A stretch of 11,787 nt of DNA, from contig JAGLDI010000085.1 of the NCBI GenBank assembly GCA_023145655.1, forward strand, positions 1 to 11,787. The letters are read 5' to 3'. Position 1 is the stretch's first letter. Each line of letters begins with the position of its first letter. The notes beneath the pieces are model-generated. The model did not search any database. It was not told the DNA's origin and saw nothing but the letters and a program-made list of their open reading frames with translations. This DNA comes from Desulfuromusa sp. (GTDB lineage Bacteria; Desulfobacterota; Desulfuromonadia; Desulfuromonadales; Geopsychrobacteraceae). The translations under genes were made by a program, and so were the position numbers. Positions 1 to 5,713 of this stretch are shown one piece after another.

Positions 1-1119
1 TTCAAGCAACTCTTCGCGGGCCTGTTTCCGCTGCCCCCGTTGGCGGTAAGATTCACGTGCATTACGCTGCGCCATCAAACAGAGGTCCTTTTTTTCACCC
101 CGCTGCGGAGTCACTAAACGAACTTTTTTATCACGTTTTTCACTCAGCCATTCACCAAGCAGGTCAGCACCTTCTATAACCAGGGGAAGCAGTAACTGAT
201 CGGGAAGAATAACCTGACGGGAGTAGTATTCCTGCAGGAAGCCACTGAGCAATTCGGGGAGATCAAGTTTCCACGCCAGTGCATAACTACGGCGCCCAAT
301 CAGTCTCCCCTGACGGATAAACAGCAAGGTCACCTCTACCTCACCACCATCCTGATGCAACCCGATCACATCCAGATTTCCATCGCCAAAAGTGGTTACT
401 TTCTGCTTTTCTATGCTCTTTTTGATGGAGTTGATCTGGTTACGCAACCGTGCGGCATCTTCAAAACGGAGATCTTCTGCAGCCTGAACCATCCGCTGCT
501 GTAAGCGGACGATAACTTCCGACTCCCGCCCTTCGAGAAGTTGAATAACCCCATCCACCAGCTTACGGTAATCGGTCTGAGTGATTTTTCCATGGCAGGG
601 GGCACTGCACTGCCCGATTTGATGGAACAGGCAGGGACGACCCCGCTTGCGACAACGCTCCATGGGGGAATGGCGCAACGGAAATATCCGGTAGATTTCC
701 TTGAGGGTTTCACGAATCGCCGCGGCAGAAGAATAGGGACCGAAATAGTGGGCCCCATCATTTTTAACCTGCCGCACCACCTGCATCATCGGATAAGGAT
801 CATGCAAATCGATCCGTACCGAAACATAAGTTTTGTCGTCACGCAGTTCAATATTGTAGCGGGGGCGATATTTCTTGATCAGGGTGTGTTCCAGCAGTAG
901 CGCTTCTTTTTCGGTGTCGGTAATAATAACTTCAATTCGCTCCACCTTTTCCATCAACAATGGAATTTGTAACCGACCGTCCCCACCCGCAGAAAAATAA
1001 CTCCGCAGCCGGTTACGCAACTGTTTAGCTTTGCCGACATAGAGAACTTCGTCCTTACCACCAAACATCATGTAGACGCCAGGAGATTGAGGATAACTTT
1101 TCAGATCAAGAGAAATCAT
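1..1119 (-). CDS. uvrC: UvrABC system protein C (excinuclease subunit C), C-terminus outside window
   Basis: UvrC is the nuclease of nucleotide excision repair: UvrB recruits it to damaged DNA and it cuts the strand on both sides of the lesion. The 373 visible codons start at ATG 1119-1117; an in-frame TAA lies one codon further upstream, so no longer start is possible. The N-terminal GIY-YIG nuclease domain is clear: GVY at residues 14-16, YVGKAK at 27-32, Arg39 region RLRSYF, and the glutamate-bearing EALLLEH around 72-78. Four cysteines at 156, 163, 171 and 175 (C-x6-C-x7-C-x3-C) fit the cysteine cluster reported to bind an iron-sulphur centre in UvrC. The UVR motif that contacts UvrB lies at about 205-233 (AAEDLRFEDAARLR). 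The C-terminal RNase H-like nuclease and helix-hairpin-helix domains (usual total about 600 residues) fall outside the window. The ribosome binding site is weak. Confidence 0.97.
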   Translation of the reverse strand, partial: MISLDLKSYPQSPGVYMMFGGKDEVLYVGKAKQLRNRLRSYFSAGGDGRLQIPLLMEKVERIEVIITDTEKEALLLEHTLIKKYRPRYNIELRDDKTYVSVRIDLHDPYPMMQVVRQVKNDGAHYFGPYSSAAAIRETLKEIYRIFPLRHSPMERCRKRGRPCLFHQIGQCSAPCHGKITQTDYRKLVDGVIQLLEGRESEVIVRLQQRMVQAAEDLRFEDAARLRNQINSIKKSIEKQKVTTFGDGNLDVIGLHQDGGEVEVTLLFIRQGRLIGRRSYALAWKLDLPELLSGFLQEYYSRQVILPDQLLLPLVIEGADLLGEWLSEKRDKKVRLVTPQRGEKKDLCLMAQRNARESYRQRGQRKQAREELLE

Positions 1120-1201
1120 GGCTTAAGCATAATCAAGAACGGCTAGCGAATAAAGGACTGTTTATCTTTTGCGGTTTTTGTCTAGCACTCCCCTCACTTA
1201 T

Positions 1202-1210
1202 TGGTATAAT
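1202..1210 (+). promoter_or_regulatory. Candidate extended -10 promoter for the cNMP-binding protein/permease unit
   Basis: The sequence TGGTATAAT is a perfect extended -10 element (TGn followed by consensus TATAAT at 1205-1210). No good -35 box sits 16-18 bases upstream, which extended -10 promoters tolerate. Transcription would begin near 1217 and leave a leader of about 214 bases before the GTG at 1431. The octamer TTGTCTAG occurs twice around it (1178-1185 and 1217-1224), which could be a regulator half-site pair, but this is speculative. Confidence 0.45.
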
Positions 1211-1270
1211 GATCACTTGTCTAGTTGACACACTGTAGCTATTGTAGTGCTGACAGCCATCGGTCGGCAT

Positions 1271-1406
1271 CCCTCACCCTGAGGATCAAGAGTGCAGAGG
1301 GAGCACGACAGCACAGCCAAAATTGTTTATTCTCATAAGGTTTCCCCTCATCCGGCTTGCAGCCAGCTTCTCCCTCAGGGCGAAGAGTTGAGAGGAGCAG
1401 CGACGC
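1271..1406. repeat. Degenerate dispersed-repeat remnant (two imperfect copies)
   Basis: Two imperfect direct copies can be seen within the 311-base gap between uvrC and the next gene. The left copy is about 1271-1312 (CCCTCACCCTGAGG, then AAGAGTGCAGAGGGAGCA and CGACAGC). The right copy is about 1345-1406 (CCCTCATCCGG, then CCCTCAGGGCGAAGAGTTGA, GAGGAGCAGCGACGC). The CCCTCA...CCCTCAGGG wording resembles the short intergenic repeats scattered through many proteobacterial genomes. No terminal inverted repeats, target duplication or coding capacity were seen. Whether it is a genuine family member needs other copies in the same genome. Confidence 0.4.
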
Positions 1407-1430
1407 TAATCTAATGGTAAAGGGATAATC

Positions 1431-1961
1431 GTGAATCCATTTTGGAATAATATTTTCCGCGATCGTGGTTACGAGAAGAGTCTGGCGTATTTTCTCAGCA
1501 GTATGCCGATGTTCAAAGACCTGGAAAAACGGGAACTGGCATTTCTGGAACACATTGTCCACGTGCGAAATTATGAGGTCAATGAAACTATTTTCAGCGA
1601 AGGTGACATAGGCTCAGGGATGTACACTATCCGTAGCGGACAAGTGCAGATTTACACTCTTGATGAACATGGTCTGGAGATTGATCAGGCGATTCTCGGG
1701 GCGGGTGATTTTTTTGGAGAAATTGCCTTAACCGCATCGCGACCACGCTGTGCCTCTGCCCGCGCCACAGAAACCACCGTACTGATCGGGTTATTTCGCA
1801 CCGATTTATTGGAAGCCGTCCGTCGCTCCCCTGCCCCATCGGCAAAAATCATGTTAGGTTTAAACCGGGTGGTCAGTGACCGTTTATTACAATGCAGCTG
1901 CCAACTTGAAGAGGTTAAAGAACAGCTGGCCGATAACCAGAAGCAGCATACCAATGAATAG
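1431..1961 (+). CDS. Stand-alone cyclic nucleotide-binding (CNB) domain protein
   Basis: This 176-residue protein carries one cyclic nucleotide-binding domain (about residues 28-145) and nothing else recognisable. The domain shows FSEGDIGSGMYTIRSG at 55-70, typical of the beta-roll, and a phosphate-binding cassette GDFFGEIAL...RPRCASA at 92-110. Glu97 and Arg106 stand where CRP-type proteins bind the ribose and the cyclic phosphate, so ligand binding looks intact. Unlike CRP/FNR regulators there is no helix-turn-helix; the C-terminus (about 140-175) is helical, perhaps a short coiled coil. It is therefore probably a ligand-responsive partner protein rather than a transcription factor. The start is GTG 1431 with AAAGGG at 1419-1424 upstream. 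Its stop codon overlaps the start of the downstream permease gene, suggesting translational coupling. The ligand (cAMP, cGMP or none) cannot be told from sequence. Confidence 0.85.
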   Translation: MNPFWNNIFRDRGYEKSLAYFLSSMPMFKDLEKRELAFLEHIVHVRNYEVNETIFSEGDIGSGMYTIRSGQVQIYTLDEHGLEIDQAILGAGDFFGEIALTASRPRCASARATETTVLIGLFRTDLLEAVRRSPAPSAKIMLGLNRVVSDRLLQCSCQLEEVKEQLADNQKQHTNE

Positions 1962-3084
1962 TCAAGGAGAGATGAGCCGAGCTCAGGTTGCGGTTCTCTA
2001 TCTGGTTCTGACCATGGCAATTGCATCGGGAATTGCCATCTACTCTTCCGCATCCATAATTACCGAACTATTGAAAATTGCAACAACAGATCTGTTTCTG
2101 CCGATTTTGATATCATTGATTGCCTATTTTCTTCTCGATCCTGCCGTCTATTTTTTTCAAGGGGAAAAGATCAGTCGCACCATGAGTATTTTTATTGTCT
2201 ATTTCCTCCTTTTTTCAACCATTTTTCTCCTTCTCATGATTATCGGCCCACCCAACTGGGAAGGGATGCTACAGGCTCTTAAAGCCGACTTTCCCCGTTA
2301 TATCCGCCATGCAATTGAATATCTAACTGCGTTACTAAAAACAGCCCAGGAACACTTCCCGATTATTTCAAACTACAACATTGCTGATCATGTGGGCGCA
2401 GCAGCACAATCGTTTTTTGCTTTAATTTTAAAAGAGACCCCCCATTCAGCCATGCGAATAGGCAGTCTTCTACTTCTGGTACCACTATTTTCCTTCTTCT
2501 TTCTCCGTGATAGCCGACGCATCATGCGTGGACTTATCTCTTTAACACCGAATCGTTATTTTGAAATGGTTCTGGATATTTATGCCCATGTCAGCTGGCA
2601 ATTGGCCCATTTTATTCGCGGGCGTATCTTAGAGGCTTTGATTATTGGGGTCGTTATCTGGATGGGTCTCTCATTAACTGATATTCGCTATGCCCCGATT
2701 CTTGCAATTATTGCCGGAGTAACAAATCTGGTTCCCTATATTGGGCCACTGATCGGGATGATCCCCGGATTGGTCATTGCACTGGTTGACCTGGGAGTGG
2801 GGGGAGAATTCTGGTGGATTCTCTGTGTTTATGTCCTGATTGCACAGGTCATTATCGACAATTTCATCCTGATTCCAATCCTTATTTCAAAGGTCTCAAA
2901 TCTGCACCCCCTTGGGGTCATCCTGGCGATTGTTATGGGGGGGAAACTGTATGGGGTGGTCGGGATGATTATTGGGGTGCCGATTGTCAGCATTTTAAAT
3001 ATTTTTATCATTGAAATCCGTCATAACCGGCGCAATTTCAACCCCTACAACCGCTATTTTACCAACCGGGGAAAACTTCTCTAA
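1954..3084 (+). CDS. AI-2E family (PerM/YdiK-like) membrane transporter
   Basis: A 376-residue polytopic inner-membrane protein of the AI-2E transporter family (formerly UPF0118). Members have been linked to quorum-signal export, Na+/H+ antiport or unknown solutes, so the substrate is open. Hydrophobic segments are seen near residues 10-30, 45-67, 70-94 and 170-186, with a C-terminal cluster from about 228 onwards. Between the third and fourth lies the family's large extracytoplasmic or amphipathic loop. Family hallmarks are VTNLVPYIGPLIGMIPG and, near the C-terminus, LHPLGVILAIVMGGKLYG followed by GVPIVS. I chose ATG 1954, which overlaps the upstream gene by 8 bases and fits translational coupling. 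ATG 1972 is the alternative, but the AGGAGA at 1965-1970 sits too close to it to serve as its ribosome binding site. An in-frame start at 1876 would lie deep inside the upstream gene and is unlikely. Confidence 0.88.
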   Translation: MNSQGEMSRAQVAVLYLVLTMAIASGIAIYSSASIITELLKIATTDLFLPILISLIAYFLLDPAVYFFQGEKISRTMSIFIVYFLLFSTIFLLLMIIGPPNWEGMLQALKADFPRYIRHAIEYLTALLKTAQEHFPIISNYNIADHVGAAAQSFFALILKETPHSAMRIGSLLLLVPLFSFFFLRDSRRIMRGLISLTPNRYFEMVLDIYAHVSWQLAHFIRGRILEALIIGVVIWMGLSLTDIRYAPILAIIAGVTNLVPYIGPLIGMIPGLVIALVDLGVGGEFWWILCVYVLIAQVIIDNFILIPILISKVSNLHPLGVILAIVMGGKLYGVVGMIIGVPIVSILNIFIIEIRHNRRNFNPYNRYFTNRGKLL

Positions 3085-3099
3085 AAACCTGACCTTAGC

Positions 3100-3112
3100 T
3101 GGGTTCAACCCA
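3100..3112. terminator. Small hairpin between convergent genes
   Basis: TGGGT-TCA-ACCCA forms a 5-bp stem with a 3-base loop in the 45-base gap between the convergent permease and exporter genes. It is followed on the + strand by CATCATTTAT. It could act as a weak bidirectional terminator; the stem is short and there is no clean T tract. Confidence 0.3.
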
Positions 3113-3129
3113 TCATTTATGACAAATTT

Positions 3130-3768
3130 CTAAACTCGGTTTTTCAGAAATATTCGCAAGCCGAACAAAACCAGAACAATCCCGGTTAAACCTTCCAACG
3201 TGCGCCCCAGCGGGCCACTTTTAAACCAACCACTCACCCGACAGACCAGCAGTGCCAATAACCCTTGATAGATCATTCCAATAATAAAATGGACTGCTGC
3301 CATAAAGAGTGATTGCAGCACCGGAGAACGGGTGGGATCAATAAACTGCGGCAGAAAAGCCATGTAGAAAAGGAGGGTTTTGGGATTAAACACATTGCTG
3401 ATGAAGCCTTCACACAAGGAACGACGTAATTGGAATTGGCGAGCCGTGACCGGTTGCATTTCCGAGGATATCGACTTTTCCTCGCGCACAGCTCTCCATA
3501 AGCTACAACTTCCCAACCAGAGCAAATAACCGCCACCAAACAGCTTCAAAACATTAAATGCAACTGCGGATTGCAGCAGTAGCGCTGAAACTCCTAAAGC
3601 AGAAACCAGAGCGTGAACAAAGAGACCTGAACAAATCCCGGTGCTGGTGGCGACACCATCTTTCCAGCCACCACGAGAAGTATTCCTGACGACCAACAGG
3701 GAATCGACCCCCGGAAACAGGGTCAATAAAGTTATCGCAATAAAAAATGTCCAGAACTGATCTATCAT
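3130..3768 (-). CDS. LysE/RhtB family amino-acid exporter
   Basis: A 212-residue inner-membrane protein of the LysE/RhtB translocator family, which exports amino acids such as lysine, threonine or homoserine lactone. The N-terminal segment (residues 6-60) shows the usual order: first hydrophobic helix, the proline-glycine turn, an SRGGWKDG loop, then TGICSGLFVHALVSALG. The second conserved block, GFISNVFNPKTLLFYMAFLP at 121-140, is characteristic of the family. A final hydrophobic helix spans about 190-207. The motif after the first helix reads PGVD where most relatives have PGP, so substrate handling may differ. I chose the start at 3768-3766 because GAGG (3777-3774) lies 5 bases upstream and the protein then has the family's usual length; a start at 3795 would add nine unrelated residues. 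It lies 71 bases downstream of proC in the same direction, so export of proline or a related amino acid is a reasonable guess but unproven. Confidence 0.88.
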   Translation of the reverse strand: MIDQFWTFFIAITLLTLFPGVDSLLVVRNTSRGGWKDGVATSTGICSGLFVHALVSALGVSALLLQSAVAFNVLKLFGGGYLLWLGSCSLWRAVREEKSISSEMQPVTARQFQLRRSLCEGFISNVFNPKTLLFYMAFLPQFIDPTRSPVLQSLFMAAVHFIIGMIYQGLLALLVCRVSGWFKSGPLGRTLEGLTGIVLVLFGLRIFLKNRV

Positions 3769-3773
3769 ACCAG

Positions 3774-3777
3774 CCTC
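3774..3777 (-). promoter_or_regulatory. Ribosome binding site deciding the exporter start
   Basis: GAGG on the minus strand, 5 bases before ATG 3768-3766. It supports this start over the upstream in-frame ATG at 3795. Confidence 0.55.
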
Positions 3778-3801
3778 ATAAACAGTGCAGACCATCCAGA
3801 T

Positions 3802-3821
3802 AAAATAGCCGCAACTATTTT
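3802..3821 (-). terminator. A/T-rich hairpin downstream of proC
   Basis: AAAATAG (3802-3808) and CTATTTT (3815-3821) form a perfect 7-bp inverted repeat around a 6-base loop. Read on the minus strand it follows the proC stop hairpin directly and ends in a U-rich arm (CTATTTTATC). It could act as a weak terminator or transcript 3'-end element between proC and the exporter gene. The stem is A/T-rich, so strong termination is doubtful. Confidence 0.35.
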
Positions 3822-3847
3822 GCAGTTAGTGACATGACACTAACTGC
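3822..3847. repeat. 10-bp perfect inverted repeat enclosing the proC stop codon
   Basis: GCAGTTAGTG (3822-3831) and CACTAACTGC (3838-3847) are perfect inverted copies separated by ACATGA. The proC stop codon (3842-3840) falls inside one arm. The hairpin abuts the A/T-rich hairpin at 3802-3821 with no gap. A 10-bp stem here is unlikely to be chance and probably serves as an mRNA 3' structure, operator or terminator stem. Confidence 0.6.
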
Positions 3848-4652
3848 CACCAAGCTCACGGGAACGAGCTGCCGAAGCCGAAACAGCCTCCATCAATGTG
3901 GTCCGTAAACCATGTTTCTCCAAAGTACTGATTCCGGCAATCGCTGTCCCCCCCGGAGAACAGACCTGATCACGCAAAATTGCCGGGTGCTCACCGGTTT
4001 CCCGAACCATCAATGCGGCTCCAACAACCGTCTGTACCGCCAGGGCGTGGGCAATATCACGGCGCAGTCCTTCTCTGACACCACCATCCGCCAGGGCTTC
4101 TATCACGGTATAAATATAAGCCGGGCCGGAACCAGACAATCCGGTTGCTGCATCCATCTGCCGCTCATCAATCAACTGGACTTTACCGACCGATTCAAAT
4201 AGCTGCTTCACCATCAGCAGGTCATCCTGACTTGAGTAGTGTCCCCGGCAAATGGCACTGGCAGCCTCTCCAACCAGAGCCGGAGTATTTGGCATCACCC
4301 GGACGACCCGGGGTGATCCCTGAAAAAACTTTTCGATTAATGCCGTCGTCACACCAGCAAGGATTGAAATGATCAGCTTATCATCGGTTCGAACCCTGGA
4401 GATTTCTTCAAGAACTTCAACAACAATCTGTGGCTTGATTGAGAGGACAATCACCTCGCAACTTTCCATCAACTCAAGGTTATTATCCGCCAGTTGAATC
4501 CCAAAGGTCTCAATCAAGTGGTTACGACGCAGATCACTGGGCTCTGAGGCCATAATTTTATCGGCCGGAACAGAGGCCGATAACAACCCTTTGATCATTG
4601 CTTCCGCCATGTTTCCACCACCGATAAAACCTATTTTCTGAAGATTTTTCAT
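3840..4652 (-). CDS. proC: Pyrroline-5-carboxylate reductase
   Basis: ProC reduces 1-pyrroline-5-carboxylate to L-proline with NAD(P)H, the last step of proline synthesis, in the cytosol. The 270-residue protein has the family's usual length. The N-terminal Rossmann fold begins with IGFIGGGNMAEAMIKG at residues 7-22. The middle shows VRVMPNTPALVGE at 117-129, and the dimerisation/active-site domain has GLSGSGPAYIYTVIEAL at 171-187. The family signature LRDQVCSPGGTAIAGI lies at 226-241. The start ATG 4652-4650 has GGGA (about 4662-4659) a few bases upstream. It is first in a leftward pair with the LysE-type exporter and divergent from speE across a 215-base intergenic region. Identification is secure. 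Confidence 0.97.
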   Translation of the reverse strand: MKNLQKIGFIGGGNMAEAMIKGLLSASVPADKIMASEPSDLRRNHLIETFGIQLADNNLELMESCEVIVLSIKPQIVVEVLEEISRVRTDDKLIISILAGVTTALIEKFFQGSPRVVRVMPNTPALVGEAASAICRGHYSSQDDLLMVKQLFESVGKVQLIDERQMDAATGLSGSGPAYIYTVIEALADGGVREGLRRDIAHALAVQTVVGAALMVRETGEHPAILRDQVCSPGGTAIAGISTLEKHGLRTTLMEAVSASAARSRELGGS

Positions 4653-4713
4653 TTTTCATCCCTTTTGGTTTAAATTGTGCGCAACATAACTTTGACAATC
4701 TCACAAAAAAAAC

Positions 4714-4726
4714 TGCTGACTCAGCA
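4714..4726. promoter_or_regulatory. 13-base dyad in the proC-speE divergent region
   Basis: TGCTGA-C-TCAGCA is a perfect 6-bp dyad with one central base, placed between the divergent proC and speE genes. This is a sensible place for an operator that could affect both transcription units, but the regulator is unknown and the dyad is short. Confidence 0.3.
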
Positions 4727-4775
4727 AAAAATAACCTACAATGGCCGAAGGAAAAGTTTGACACCACCATCCGAC

Positions 4776-4804
4776 TTGATTTGTTTAGCACAGCAGGGTA
4801 AAAA
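4776..4804 (+). promoter_or_regulatory. Candidate sigma-70 promoter for speE-speA
   Basis: TTGATT (4776-4781) and TAAAAA (4799-4804), spaced by 17 bases, each match 4 of 6 consensus positions. Transcription would start near 4811, leaving a leader of about 57 bases before the speE ATG. The leader carries two CTGCA copies 17 bases apart (4811 and 4828). The match is only moderate. Confidence 0.3.
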
Positions 4805-4867
4805 TTTCATCTGCAGAAAATAAAATCCTGCAAAATAAACAGATTAATAGCTTGAGAAGGATTAACC

Positions 4868-5713
4868 ATGGATCTTTGGTATACCGAGAAACATAGTGAC
4901 AATGTGGGGATCACGATAAAAACCAGCAAAAGCCTTTTTTCCGGAAACAGTGAGTTTCAGCAACTCGATATTGTTGAAACTCTTGAGTTTGGCCGAATGA
5001 TGCTCCTTGATGGTCTGGTGATGGTGACAGAACGTGATGAGTTCATCTATCACGAGATGATCGTTCACCCGGCACTATTTACCCATCCCCGGCCCAAAAA
5101 AATTCTGGTGATCGGTGGTGGCGATGGCGGGAGTATCCGGGAGATTATGAAACACCCGGAAATAGAACTTGCAGTCCTCTGTGAGATTGACAGCCTGGTG
5201 ATAGAAAAATCTATAGAATTTCTCCCCTCGATGGCTTCTGAAATTGATGGAAACAATCCCCGGGTTAAATTGCATGTCGATGACGGACTCGCCTACATCC
5301 GCGCTCATCAAAATGAATTTGATATTATCCTGGTTGATTCTACCGACCCGATCGGACCGGCTGTCGGGCTATTCGAAGAAAGTTTTTATCAATTGGTTTT
5401 TTCTGCGTTAAAGGATGATGGGATCATGATCGCACAAAGTGAATCGCCCTTTTATCACGCTGAGATTCAAAAAAATATCTACCGGAATATCCGGGCAGTT
5501 TTCCCCATTGTTGAAATGTATCAAGCTTTTATCCCAACCTATCCAAGTGGCTTCTGGAGCTTTGCTTTCAGCAGCAAAAAATATCACCCGATCACCGATT
5601 TCGATCATGATCGTGCCGTCACCCGGGATTTCCATAGCCGTTACTACAATGAGAATCTGCACCTTGGTGCTTTCATGCTACCAACCTTTGCCAGGGAGAA
5701 TATCACTGAATGA
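4868..5713 (+). CDS. speE: Spermidine synthase (polyamine aminopropyltransferase)
   Basis: This enzyme transfers an aminopropyl group from decarboxylated S-adenosylmethionine to putrescine, giving spermidine and methylthioadenosine, in the cytosol. The 281-residue protein matches the usual length. An N-terminal beta domain (about 1-60) precedes the methyltransferase-like Rossmann fold. The nucleotide-binding loop ILVIGGGDGGSIREI lies at 79-93. The substrate-pocket residues YHEM are at 61-64, and the catalytic motif DSTDPIGPA is at 157-165 with its two aspartates. Start ATG 4868 is preceded by AGAAGGA (4855-4861) at good spacing. The stop codon overlaps the speA start as ATGA, so the two are translationally coupled. 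No adenosylmethionine decarboxylase (speD) is present in the window. A relative using agmatine rather than putrescine as acceptor cannot be excluded. Confidence 0.95.
   Translation: MDLWYTEKHSDNVGITIKTSKSLFSGNSEFQQLDIVETLEFGRMMLLDGLVMVTERDEFIYHEMIVHPALFTHPRPKKILVIGGGDGGSIREIMKHPEIELAVLCEIDSLVIEKSIEFLPSMASEIDGNNPRVKLHVDDGLAYIRAHQNEFDIILVDSTDPIGPAVGLFEESFYQLVFSALKDDGIMIAQSESPFYHAEIQKNIYRNIRAVFPIVEMYQAFIPTYPSGFWSFAFSSKKYHPITDFDHDRAVTRDFHSRYYNENLHLGAFMLPTFARENITE

Noticed and set aside
1239..1562. Leftward open frame across the gap upstream of the CNB gene
   Set aside because: It reads through the repeat remnant and antisense to the CNB gene, has no ribosome binding site and its sequence looks like repeat translation (PEGEAGCKPDEG).
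4669..4698. Leftward promoter for proC (TTGTCA, 18-base spacer, TTTAAA)
   Set aside because: The predicted start would fall within or right at the ribosome binding site, leaving a leader of about 10 bases; the -10 is also weak.
4691..4707. CRP/FNR-like site TTTGACAATCTCACAAA between proC and speE
   Set aside because: Only 5 of 8 dyad positions pair and the inner bases do not fit a CRP or FNR consensus, so it is not supported as an operator.
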